Below, one piece after another: positions 45,424-60,800 of a stretch of 64,000 nt of DNA (positions are counted from its first letter, which is position 1; the number at the start of each line of letters is the position of its first letter). The position numbers and the translations under genes are program-made. The notes beneath the pieces were generated by a model. That model was not told the origin of the DNA. It was given only the letters and a program-made list of their open reading frames with translations, and searched no databases. This DNA comes from Antedon bifida (lineage: Eukaryota > Echinodermata > Crinoidea > Comatulida > Antedonidae): contig OY727099.1 in the NCBI GenBank assembly GCA_963402885.1, positions 23,207,001 through 23,271,000 on the forward strand, in the 5' to 3' direction.

Positions 45424-46103
45424 CATATTGGATACCGTACTTCTACAATTCTATAACACATTACATTTTATAAATAATAAAAGATATATGCCTATAGTAT
45501 TAATACTACCATGGACCTATACATTTATAGGTCCATGCTACTACTATACTATTTATTTTAATTTATTTAAAAGACGTTAAAGACTTACTCGTGTTCTCTA
45601 CTCGTCTACTATATACCGAGTGAAAATTCGTTGTCTGATTAAAAATTATTGTCATATGGGACAGTAAATTTTATTATTTACCATAAAAAAACTCTGTGAT
45701 TGTTAAAATATAAACCAGTCACAATTCTATTAATTATTGTCTAACCTTCAGTTAGTTTTGTTATTGGATATTTTATGTATGACGTATGTGCTATTAATTA
45801 TTATAGGCCCTGATAATAATGTACGGTTATCAGATTCAGACGATCGGGACTACGGACAATCGGGCCTATGACTAACTTAGGCCTATCCACTAAACCTAAA
45901 CTCTTCATTAACCTAACCCTTAAATAAACAGAGCCTAACCTTCTAAATCATATTTTTTATTTCGGTTAGGAACCTGAAAAGTTCTATAGAAATATGAACA
46001 CGATGCGCAAGAAAAAATAGGTGTATTTCGAAATATTGTTTTTTATCTCTTTTATTAGTGATAATGATACATTGATTTCTTCACAGTTATCTTTTTTAAA
46101 CAT
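45424..46103. other. Intergenic region between SULT-G and SULT-H
   Basis: Holds the SULT-G upstream flank shared with SULT-F (45424-45505), a perfect small hairpin CATGGACCTAT/ATAGGTCCATG (45512-45537), and the duplicated block at 45772-45866. No gene. Confidence 0.65.
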
Positions 46104-48868
<2,765 letters not shown>

Positions 48869-49160
48869 TTTTAGAAATTGAAAATGTTAATCTCGCTTGA
48901 TTTTTGCCTTTTTAAAGAACAATAAAACACAAGAGGTCGTATAATGATTATAAAACGTGATATTTTCCCATTCAAATCATTTGCACGGATTGGAACACAT
49001 CAGAATTATGATATGCAAGAGCTTGAATTTAACGGACCGTAAAATGGTTACGTCATTAAAAATGTGACCAATCAATGTGTCATGTCGGATAGTTGGCCCC
49101 TGGATTTCGCTTCATCGTAATCCACCACATCGGATCGTCTGCAAAGATAGGCCTATAATA
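48869..49160. promoter_or_regulatory. Shared divergent promoter region of SULT-H and the SDR gene
   Basis: Only 292 bp separate the two start codons, so 5'UTRs and promoters of both genes must overlap or abut here. Visible sites: a CRE-like TTACGTCA at 49048-49055 and CCAAT at 49068-49072. No clear TATA box on the SDR side. Transcription starts are unknown, and a short upstream frame from 49077 reads into the SDR start in frame. Confidence 0.6.
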
Positions 49161-52100
49161 ATGTTTGTGGAAATTATATTGGGTTTTACAGCATTAATAG
49201 CTGTATTTGGAATAGCATCAATAATCAGACGTGTTGATGTCGACCCTAAAGGAAAGGCAGTTTTAATCACGGGTTGTGATACAGGATTTGGTTACCAACT
49301 TTCCAAAGCTCTCGATCGTTTAGGCTACCTGGTATACGCAGGTAAATAGACTTTGCTCAGTACAGAGTAGGCCTACTTGTATGTTTATCAGCGCCCAGTC
49401 TTCGTCGATCACAGGCTTAGGGTTAATGTTAATGTTACTTTGCTGACGAATAAATGAAGTTTTCCTCGTATCTATTATGGAGAGCCGCTAGCCAAAGAAC
49501 GTACTTACCAAAAAATAAAAACCATCCCTCTTATATCTCAATATCTATGCAATGTGAGAAATCCTAGCCTCCTACCCAAGTTTAGTACGCGTATTATAAA
49601 TCGATGTGAATGATCAAAATCGTTTATTATATCGCGGCGCGCTAAATTAAAATACCGAAAGTTGCTTAACGCGACCGAATTGATCGGTCGCCCACAACTT
49701 ATAATAGAGAATATATAAAGTTCTACTTATCTATTTATTTTAATAAAAATGTAATTGTATATCTTTTCTTTTATAAGGATGTTTATTTAAAGATGGCGAA
49801 AATGCAAAAGAATTAGAAAAAGCAACCTCGTCAAATTTAACAATTTTACAACTTGATGTTACAAATGAGAAACAAGTCAGTGAAGCTTTTCAACTTATCA
49901 ATTCAGATCTCAACGTAAAGAACTTAAATGGTAAGCAATACAGTAATTTTTAGTTTTGCTATGAATTTTTCTATTTCTAATGTTTCAATAATTATTTTCA
50001 GACGCATGTCTGCTTTTTGTAATTTTTTTGTATTGGCCTACCTGAATAAAAAAAATTTCACTTCATTTCATCAGAATTTCTAAAAACAAGGAAGGTAATT
50101 GTTATATCTTCATAAAAATGGTATTTTGATGGCATATCAATTTTTTTTCATACAAATTATAAGCACCTCCCTTCTTTTAAAGGATAAAGTCCAGGTTTAA
50201 AATTTCTATTTTTTGTTATAATATATAAAACCAGTGGATTTAAAACCACAGTAGTAAAGCCAGTAAAACAGAACAGAACTTTATGAAATAAATACTTAAA
50301 TTCACCAAATTGGTGAAAAGTATATATAAAATATATTAAACAATATACCATTTTTATTAGAAATAGTTACCCGGTTTTAGTCATTAAAATCTATAAAATT
50401 ATGGTTTCATCAGATTATTTATTTGACATTATTTGGATGAATTTTTTTTTAGTTACAGTTTTTTGTATTTTCCTCTTGGGGGCTACCACTCATATGACAT
50501 CGCTGTATTAAAGGTCCAGTGTGTTGTCACAGGATCCAGTAAATCAAATGGTTGTTATTAAGTATATCGGTAAGAATGTAAGTGACATCCGTTAGGTAAA
50601 TTGTATGATACAATACAATACTTTATTTAGAATAGTCTACAGATAAGGTTTTTTTTATTTAAGGTTTATGGGCAGTGGTGAACAATGCGGGCACATCCAC
50701 ATTTGGTCACGTGGAATGGAACACAATGGATACGTACAAATTTGTGTCTGAAGTCAACCTGTTTGGAACGATTCGAATGACAAAGGCATTCTTACCTTTG
50801 ATAAGAAAAGTTAAAGGTCAGAGCTATCTATATATTATCTAAGTGTAGCCTACTTGATATCTACATATTTACACACAGTTTAGCAAAATATTATCTGTAA
50901 TGTACCATACGTTTTGCGTTTTGGGCGTGGGGAGTCTGATGTAATGTAAAATACAAAAGTTGTGGCATAATGGCTATGAGCACTCACTGGCTAAACTCAG
51001 GGGCCCCAGTGCTTTACATGCCCCAGAGCCACTGGCATAGCATCAAATGAAAAACAGGGTCAGTTAATTGGATTTGGTTCTTAGATTTTAGGTTAGGTAG
51101 AATATTTTGGCTAAATAGATATTTATATATGCAAAACACTGCAGTAAAAATAAAATGCCAGAAAAATATTAAAAGGTGAATTTTTTAAGCCACCTTAAAA
51201 TGAGGCCCAATAAAAAAGGATGATAATAATAACTACAATGCTTAGTTTTTGTTTCATTTACATGAAGTTTTTCCAAATACATAATCAAGATCAAGGATCT
51301 CTAATTTTGACTAGCTCTTCCCTCCTCAACCCCTATCTACACATTGAGTGATACTCCATTTGGAGTTTTTCAATTACATAATCAAGATCAAGGATCTCTA
51401 ATTTTGACTAGCTCTTCCCTCCTCAACCCCTATCTACACATTGAGTGATACTCCATTTGGAGTTTTTCAATTACATAATCAAGATCAAGGATCTCTAATT
51501 TTGACTAGCTCTCCCCTCCTCAACCCCTATCTACACATTGAGTTATACTCCATTTGGAGTTTTTCAATTACATAATCAAGATCAAGGATCTCTAATTTTG
51601 ACTAGCCAAAGTCGCTCATGCATGCAAAATTCTCTCATGCATGTAATCTCTATAAATCATGAATGATTCCACCGAACTTACGAGTTAAAATAACTATAGT
51701 GAGGCATTTAATGAATAGGCAAACTGCCTTAAAACAAAAAAAACAAAAATAGAAAACAACGCCTAAAGTACTTGTATACCAATTTTACATACAACCTGTC
51801 CTATTGGTATATAAGTACTCTAGGCGTTATTTTCTGTTCTGATGATGAGAATAGTTTCTCAAAACATGTCACATTTTAAGGCAGTTTGCCTATTCATTAA
51901 ATGCCTCACTATAGTTATTTTAATCTCTATAAACTATTACTATTTTATGCTACTAGAAATTAAGGAGGAAAAAAAAGCGGACTACTAGATGTCATAATTT
52001 TTTTCAATAGCCTAATTAGACAAACAGCTTACTAATAGGGTGATTTTACCAGCATCATTACATTAAAAAATGTCCATAAACTGTTATGAATTAATAAAAA

Positions 52101-53075
52101 AAAAACTACTAAACTTTAAAACTATAAAAATGCTACTGATCATTAAAATGATACTTTTTAATGGGAAAAAAATGTAACATTTAGTAAATTCAGAGTTGAA
52201 CTTTCTGATTGAAATTTTCTAGGTTATTATAAAAATCTGCTGGTAAGTACCCTCAAATATTGCTGTGTATTTTTTTTATTATTTAAATTTTGTGTTATAT
52301 AAATATCGTAATATAAGTATAACAGAATAACCCTTTCACTGTGTGTACCCTATAAAGTTTAAACACTGTAAACTGTTTATACACGGTACTACGACGAGGT
52401 ATAAGAAAAATAATTATTTAAAAAATGTACACAAACTGTACATTTCTTAGATTTAAAAAAAAATGTGAATAAAAATCACGATTTTCTTTTAAAAGTTGGA
52501 TTGACACTGCTAGTGAGATATGTACTTTTGCCAAAAATGTACATAAATTTGTAACTAGTGCGAAAAATATATATAATAAATGTATGTATTATCTTTTAAA
52601 TTCAGGTCGTGTCATCAACATCGCAAGCGGACTAGCACGCCAGGGTGCCGCAGGTCGATCGCCATATGTCGTGTCCAAATATGGAGTTGAAGGATTCTCG
52701 CAGTGTCTACGCTACGAAATGAAAGAATGGGGTGTACACGTTAGTATAATCGAACCAGGAAATTTTGTAGCGGCCACAAATATATTCACAGACGAAAGTA
52801 TTTCAAAGTTATCTAAAAAAATGTGGGAAGAGATGAGCGAGGAAGTTCAGGAAGCATACGGAAAGGGAGTATTTGATGGATCGGTTCAGATAATGAAATA
52901 TTATTCCGAATGCGGAGTGAAAGATACCTCTCCGGTTGTGAATAGTCTAAAAGATGCGGTAACTAAAAAATATCCAAAGGTTCGTTACGAACCAAAAGAT
53001 CTTTATTGGCATGTACGAACATTTGTTATGCTTCATATGCCGCATTTTATAAGTGATAGGCTATATCATTTTTAA
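49161..53075 (+). CDS. Short-chain dehydrogenase/reductase, SDR9C retinol/17-beta-hydroxysteroid dehydrogenase-like
   Basis: Coding exons 49161-49341, 49778-49930, 50664-50816, 52606-53075 join in frame to 318 aa, normal for this family. Residues 2-22 form a hydrophobic N-terminal anchor, expected in the endoplasmic reticulum. The nucleotide-binding TGCDTGFG motif is at 37-44, LDVTN follows in exon 2, NNAG is at 118-121, catalytic Ser about 170, and YVVSK at 183-187. The IEPGNF segment matches the family after the active site. These enzymes use NAD(P) to oxidise or reduce alcohol groups of retinoids or steroids; family members also include the related BDH1. The ATG at 49161 is preferred to the in-frame ATG at 49077 because it directly precedes the membrane anchor. 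Introns hold a 97-bp tandem repeat and a foldback MITE. Substrate is not determinable here. Confidence 0.93.
51280..51606. repeat. Tandem repeat, 97-bp unit, ~3.4 copies, in the SDR intron 3
   Basis: Units start CATAATCAAGATCAAGGATC at 51280, 51377, 51474 and 51571; copies are nearly identical, which suggests a recent expansion. Confidence 0.9.
51683..51928. mobile_element. Foldback MITE in the SDR intron 3
   Basis: Long inverted arms: TTAAAATAACTATAGTGAGG to GCAAACTGCCTTAAAA at the left and the complement at the right (51873-51928). Inner arms CGCCTAAAGTACTTGTATACC and complement also pair, loosely. A hammerhead-like CTGATGA motif lies at 51839. Confidence 0.85.
51839..51870 (+). ncRNA. Possible hammerhead-like ribozyme remnant
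   Basis: CTGATGA, then a stem TGAGAA/TTCTCA with loop TAGT, then AAAACATGTC. The hammerhead core would need GAA in place of the first AAA after the stem. Retroelement-type remnant at best. Confidence 0.2.
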
Positions 53076-53285
53076 TGTTAATGATTTAATCAACTGATTT
53101 GTAACTGATGAAAAACTGTAATTTAATAAAAAGTAATTTAACTTTTATTATGTAAAAAAAGATATAATATAGGCTATATCATTTTTAATGTTAATGATTT
53201 AATCAATTTTTAACTGATTTGTAACTGATGAAAAACTGTAATTCAATAAAAAGGAATATCACTTTTATTATGTACAAAAAGATAT
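53056..53285. repeat. Tandem duplication across the SDR stop codon and 3'UTR
   Basis: Two ~110-bp copies beginning TAGGCTATATCATTTTTAAT (about 53057 and 53170). The first contains the actual stop codon and an AATAAA; the second repeats both outside the reading frame. Confidence 0.85.
53125..53130 (+). promoter_or_regulatory. Candidate poly(A) signal of the SDR gene
   Basis: AATAAA 50 bp after the stop codon. A second AATAAA sits in the duplicated 3'UTR copy about 120 bp further on. Confidence 0.5.
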
Positions 53286-53290
53286 ATATA

Positions 53291-54878
53291 TAGTATCACA
53301 TGATTATAAAATTGCCTGAATTTATCCACTGAGAACTACTGAGAATTCAGTCTCCTCGGTGTGTAACATAATTTACCAAAAACAATTAAACTGTTTATTT
53401 CAAGCTACTTCATTGTTTTAAAAGCCTTTAGGGGCATAACATTATTTTAAGACAGAGCACTATAGTATGATGTGACTATATAAAATAATACTGAAAGACT
53501 ACATATTTTTCTATACTATGATCAGGTTATAAAAATAAATGTTCTAATTAAAAAGTGATTTTTATTTGATTGAGTACTTGATTATTATTAAATCAATTAT
53601 TATTATGTTATTATAACCAAATAAATTAGATTGCAATTGTCAATTATAAACTTTTCTAAGAAATCGGGAGGTTCATTAAAAAAAGTGTCTTATCCGCTAC
53701 TTGGATTTTAAAAGATTATTTACAGTTGGTCCTAAATTAGAAACTTATTTGCTTAAAGCTCTGTCAACACAATATCAAACTAATTTGACAAAAAAAGTGT
53801 GAGGTGCCTATGTATGGTAGTGATATGCCCAAATATGGTAGTGATATGACATCATCATGTCCATATATGGTCACATCACATTTTTTGTAGACATACTGTA
53901 CCTTAAGATAAAAAACACGGTTTAAGGCATGGTCTCTAATTGCAAGAACAATCTGTAGTACTCTTACATTACATTATAATGGTAACTAAAAAAAAAATAA
54001 TATAATGGAATTTTTTAAAATTATGGTCCAGAAATTAGAGTTGCAAAGAACTTACTTAGTATTTGTGCTATATCCAAGGATTCCAAAACAATTCTGAATT
54101 TCATATTAATACAAAAATGTTTTATATATATAATGAATATTTATACAACAGTACCATATTTACAGCTATAATTATTCAAATTTGATATTGAAGTGATTAT
54201 ATCTACATTTTACTATCATAATAGTCTATTATATTTCGATTAAAATCGGTTCTAAAAATAGAATTGGTGACCTTTTAAAATCAATATTACATAAATAATA
54301 AATATTCTACCTGTAAAATTTTTAATTTGATCAAGGAAAAAAAAATAATCATAATTCAAAATTAAAGCCAAGAATTTGCACTTCCCAAATTTGATATTTT
54401 TTAAAATTAAAAATAAAAATGTTGCCGCTTTCCAGATTTCTTAAAGTATTTACTTTACTTTACTAAATTTTAGGTGTTCTACATACCATCCTTTTTTCCA
54501 GCTTTACCGATTTTTCAAGGTCATCCCAATTACGGATTTAGTTCAAGAACTGAGGGTTCACATTTTGGCTAGGTGGCGATGTCAACATTCTACTCATTTG
54601 CATAACAGTGTATTTCAGACAAACAGTTCCGTTAACGTAGTTGTGATTTCGCTTAGCCACATTTTTTTTATTTATTTGCCTTTTGTTTTGTTCTTTCTAC
54701 CTAGTTTATTAATACAAAATGTATAAAATAATACATCTATTAAATCAAACATCTATACTAGACCAACTGTATATAAATAATTATGAATACATTTCTGGTT
54801 GTGTAATTTATAACAAAATATAAAAAAAGGCTAACATTCATTTTAAAAACTTTTCAATTTTAAACACAAATGTAAAAT
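53291..54878. other. Convergent intergenic region between SDR and TRPA1-like genes
   Basis: The 3' ends of both genes face here. Contains a MITE-2 copy and otherwise AT-rich DNA without recognisable genes. Confidence 0.6.
53757..53893. mobile_element. MITE-2 copy, right end degraded
   Basis: Starts AGCTCTGTCAACACAATATC; interior ATATGGTAGTGATATG; the right inverted end is reduced to TGTAGACA. Confidence 0.65.
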
Positions 54879-57800
54879 TTATTCTCCGACTTCATCTGTA
54901 TTGTCGTTTCCATCATCCCATACTACTCCGTCCTTTTTGAGTAGCGCTGTCAGCATACCCTCAATACGATCGTTCTGGGATTTCAACAGTTTCATGCGGT
55001 ATTTCATATTGCCAATCGTCTCATTGAATCCTTCTTGTGAGTCACGGACCTCTTCAATTATAGTCTAAAAAAGAGTACAAAATTCATAGAAAAGAAATAG
55101 AGGGCACGTGCACTTTATAAAAAATAAACAGCAATAAATATAAAAACTGTTTTGGTATAATTGTATAGTTCAAATCAAAGTGCTGTTTATTAAACTACCC
55201 TTTAACCTTGAGAAAACTAGCCTTTGACCTTTAGTATACTAACCGTCCTCTTTTAGTATACTAACCTTGATTTTAGGTATACTAACCTTTAACCTTCAGT
55301 TTACTAACCTTTAACCTTCGTTATACTAACCTTTTCTGATGCAAGAGTTGAGCTAATTGCTTCCTGCAACATGGAAGTCTCGGAAGAAAGAAGACCATAA
55401 AACAAACGACTAATCATTGTTCTCCCGTGCTGATTTGGACGAAGGTTACGAGTCTTTACGCAGAACCTACGCCAGAAGACCAGCGGTAGAGCTTCCTCAA
55501 TCTCCAGAGCGAGATCAACCTTTGGAAATAAAAACAAAATACATGCAACTTAAGCAATTAATATGCAAGTGAAATCAAATATGTATGGAATACTTGGTGA
55601 GGGTTGACTTTGATAACACATCCTTGTTGTTTCATTGGTCAATTTCATGTCACATGCCGTTCAGTAGTTCTACTGAAAATCTGTAGTTTATCATCTTAAT
55701 CATATATAAATTATTTCATCTTAAAAAAATATGAACAAGTACTGTAATATGAATACTGTAGTGTCCAGGTTACCCAGATAGGACATTTTGAAAATCAGGG
55801 GTAACATTTTACGTGGATAGCATTAATCTAAATTTAGCCTAAATTAGAGAATGTGATTTATTCGTACATGGGAGTATACTCAGTCTCACCTGTTTAGCCA
55901 GCCTCTGAAGTTTAGCTTGGTTTTGAACTTCTTTAATATCATCAACAGCAAGACCAACCTAAAGAGAAATACAAATTGCATTACCTTCTAAATTCTAGAA
56001 ATCTTGTTTAATCATTTTTTTTATTTAAAGATATATTGTCCCCCTAAAAAAATTTTTTTTTTTGAATATGCCATTTTAACGTCACATAATAGTTATTCAC
56101 TTTGACCAAAAATTGGATCCAAAAAATAATAATTTACCTGAAAAACTGTAATTTAAAGCAAAAAATAGTCAAATTGGCTGCCAGCCAACATGTTTTTGGT
56201 AGAATTTAGCCATTTATTTTGACATTTTATAAGCAGGTTTTTTTTCTACAGAAGTGATTAACTTTGTTAAAAAATGGCCTATTCAAGTCTAATTTTAGGG
56301 GGACAGTACATTTTTAATGAAAGATATACATTTTCCAGAAATCCAACTTTCTAACAATTCAAAATTCTTTCTGATCATTAAAAATGAGACTTTCAGACCA
56401 TATCATTTTCTATGTGACATTTAGCAATACACAGAGCAGCTATGATTAGATAAAAAACACACCACCCTAAAACTCTTCCCATCGTTTACAGTACAGCATA
56501 TGGCCTGTGGAGGAAAAACTTGGTTTAAAATTTTTTTTAAATTTTACTGTGACTTACGAGCAAATTCATAAGTATAATTGACATGATGACTGCGAATATT
56601 GTGAAGACGACGTATGTTGTCTGTTTGTAGTACACAGTAGTAAGGAAAAACTCATCTTGTGACTGGACACCGTCGTTGGTATTAAGGTAATTTTGACTGT
56701 GAAATGTAGTGTCAAACTCAAATTCACCAATCATCATCACGAACGTCTTCACCAATGAATACCAAAACGTGTTAAACGGTTCCTGGTGAATTTAAAAATA
56801 AACATAACTATTTTAGAAGTTCTGAATAAGAATTTGTGGAGAAAATTCCAGGTTGCTGTTTAAAAAAACAGTTCAAGGAATTTGGGAAGCTCTGTAACAA
56901 AGGATTTGATTTTGCACATTGGAAGATCTAGTCTAAAGCTCTGTCTACACTTCCTTTATGTGACAAAAAAATGTGATTTGCCCATATATGGACACGATGA
57001 TGTCATATTACAACCATATTTGGGCTATAGCACTACCATATTTGGGCACATCACACATTTTTTTGTCAAACTAATTTGATAGTGTATACAGAGCTTTAGG
57101 GGTTGCCTCATTTGAAAATGTGGAGACAATTTTTTAACCAGCTGGTCATAATGTTGTAAAGAATTCTCAAGAATTTCATTAGAACATTTGAAGAATATGG
57201 CAAATTAGTCACAAGGGCACATCAGGAATTTGGAAATTAGGGGGAGGGGGGAGTTGGAGGGGGATATTGACAATAAAACATTGGGTATTTTCCTTGTCAG
57301 TCATGTAGCCACAAGAAAGTGTTGCAAGAAAAATGAACAATCTCTATTCAAACAACTGGGTTGTCAAAGGCCTCTGTGAAAAAGTGTTCAGGTTGAAACC
57401 TCCCCAACCGCTTGTTACTACGGTATTTTCATATACAGTATTCAATTTTTCAACATTTATCTTTCTATTAATATATAAAGGATTCATTTTGATGACATCA
57501 TAAATATTGATATATGATCATGAATTCGGGACACTATTCTTACTTGATTCATTAGTAGAGCATAAAAGCCAAGTGTGAACGCGACAATAAACAGACCAAA
57601 CACAACAGAGAACTGCATGAAAGTCTTCAGTACATCTGGGGAAAAAAAATAATATTCAAATATTATATTTATTGTAATATAAATGTAACCACAATATCAC
57701 AAATAACAATTCTCAACTCAAAGATCAATTTTTAATACCAGAACTAGACACACTTTGTCTTTTCGAAAAATGTCTATTTTCAATATGGAATTTTATATGG

Positions 57801-60800
57801 CAGAGAAGATGGTGGTTTTGGGAATATTTCCAGTCTATTGGATGTTTATACTGTTAATCTTTCCAATTAAAATAAAGACATTACAGATTTTTTTTTTTTA
57901 AAAGACCAAATAAGCTTTGATCATTTGTTATATAGTTACTGTATTTGTGAACATCAGTCCTGAGAGGTTGTGCGATCATTCCCCTGCACACCACACCCTA
58001 CCCCTCCCTGGCCACTGGACATACCTGTGAACATCAAAACATAGATGCCAAGCCTGGGGAGTTTCTGAATAAACAGAATGAGGTTTATCCAGGCTAACAG
58101 GATAGATATTGCCCCACACTGCCATTGCCAATCCTGAAATTAAACACATAAAATAAATTTTATACAAATCTATAAATAGAAAGCCAAAAGAAATTATTTT
58201 AATTATTTTTTGGGGGAAAAATTCATAATACTAGCATCATGTTTTGAAGAAAAGCAATAGATTATACTGTATGAGTATAATCCCATGCTCAAGTATAGTC
58301 CCACCCACTATTATTAGAGTATACTCTATGATATGAGTATAATCCCATGCTCGAGTATAGTCCCACCCACTATTATTAGAGTATACTGTATGATATGAGT
58401 ATAACCCCATGCTCAAGTATAGTCCCACCCACTATTATTAGAGTATACTGTATGATATGAGTATAATCTCATGCTCAAGTATAGTCCCACCCACTATTAT
58501 AGGTTAAATTTCTTTGTTAAATTCCATTAATGTAATCCAAGTAAAGTCTCACTCAAATTTCATATCCAGGCCCCCTGGGATACTTGGCCACACTACTATA
58601 CTTTTTTTAAGCTATAAATTAAAGCTATCTTGTTTTGATTGGCAGATTTAAACAAATCAAAAAGGTATTTATTGATATTATTATGTCACTTGCTATACTT
58701 ACATATTTGACATTAACACTATTTTCATACGAACAGTTTCTGAGAGGCAGGACTAGTAACACAGCCAATATGTATACTGTCCACTCCAGAAAATTGTTGA
58801 AGGTAAGGTATCGAAATTTCTGGTTCCAAAGTTGTATCAACTAAAGAGAGAGACATTGAAAATGATCAGAACTATTACAATTTTAAAAGACAACAATAAT
58901 TTGAAGTATCATGGACATATAAATTATAGGTCCATGGTCCGATAGAGCTCAACAAAGTGTCCCCTTAATAGTACAATTGTAGTGTTAAAACAAATTTCCT
59001 CTCCTTAGGTTCACATGAAATGAAGTGTCCTCTGAATGGTGGCAAAGGAGGGGCTACAGTATTTAGAATACATTTTACCTTGAATTTAACTTGAAGATTA
59101 GAACTTGAGAAATAAGATCCCATTTTGTCCCTGACACAAGCTTTTGCTTTTTTTGGTGATGCCGCCATTTTGGAAATAAATGTTGATTTTGATTGATTTG
59201 TCCCATGATGTCATAGCTGCCAACTCTTCATTTAATCTTCTTTATTTTAATCATTTATTGACAATAAATAAAAAGTTACTTTGAATATTTACCTCTTTAA
59301 ACAGATGAATTCCAGCAAGGGCCAAAATAATCCAATCGCCAATATCTCCAAACAACACCGACTGCCACTCTTCGGCATCGTCCACCCATCTCACTTTTCC
59401 GTTGCCTAACCAATCAAACGATCCGTCCGTGCAGTTTGCAGAAGATGGGCTCTCATGGTAAAATGGTGGTGGGGTGGTCAGAATATAACCGGTTAAAAAA
59501 AAGAGGAAAAAAATGTATATCAAAAGAGACAAATAGTAGAAGTAGCGACCGTAGCAATCCCATTTGTGCGTTAGCAACGTCAAGACGAGTGGATGTCCAA
59601 GAAGTTTGGTCCTCTTTGATGCAACCTTTAAAAAAAAAACATGATTTAAACTGTTTAATTTGTGCTACGACTACAATGTTTACTTTGTGTGAAGTTTAAA
59701 TCTGAGTAAGATTCTGATTTTTGTTAGAGGGATGTTTTACAAACAAAAAATGGGGGGTGGTTTCCAAATGTGCATGTTATAAGCAATAATAAAAAAAATG
59801 TCTGCTTTAATAGCAGTAAGTACACGTACACGTTTTGCAGCTGTTTATACAATAAAAGTAAAAACCAGCACCTTTGAATGCTTTTAGTGGAACAGGGGCG
59901 GATCCAGCTTTATAGATTAGGGGTGGGGGGGGGGGGGAGTAAATATTTCATAAATGATTAAAAGGATCCGTTGCAGGAAAATAAAAATAGTCATTATTTT
60001 TATATTTATTATATTATTATGGCTTTAAACATTTTAGTGGAGGGGGGTGGGGGGCTAAAGCTTGTTTATCCCCACTAAATCTGCACCTGGGGAGGGTTAG
60101 GAGGGCAAACAAGTATCAAATTCACTCACCATCAAGAAAAGCGGATGGTTCTTTCTTAGAATTTCTGCATCATAAGTGTAAGGTACAGCGCTCCAACGTA
60201 AACGTCCATTTTCCTTATATGGTTCATCATCGTCCTGTGAGCCACCATCAGATGATGCAGTGTCTATGAATTTTAATAAATAAATAATCCATTATTAACT
60301 GACCACCAAATTATACATACTCGGAAGGACAAAACAATACAGTGGACTCATCCAAAACTGGACACACTTGGACTAGCTCAAACTGGACACACTTGGACTA
60401 GCTCAAACTGGACACACTTGGACTAGCTCAAACTGGACACACTTGGACTAGCTCAAACTGGACACACTTGGGCTAGCTCAAACTGGACACCCTTGGGCTA
60501 GCTCAAACTGGACACACTTGGACTAGCTCAAACTGGACACCCTTGGGCTAGCTCAAACTGGACACACTTGGACTAGCTCAAACTGGACACACTTGGACTA
60601 GCTCAAACTGGACACACTTGGACTAGCTCAAACTGGACACACTTGGACTAGCTCAAACTGGACACACTTGGACTAGCTCAAACTGGAAACACTTGGACTA
60701 GCTCAAACTGGACACACTTGGACTAGCTCAAACTGGACACACTTGGACTCATCCAAAACTGGACACACTTGGACTAGCTCAAACTGGAAACACTTGGACT

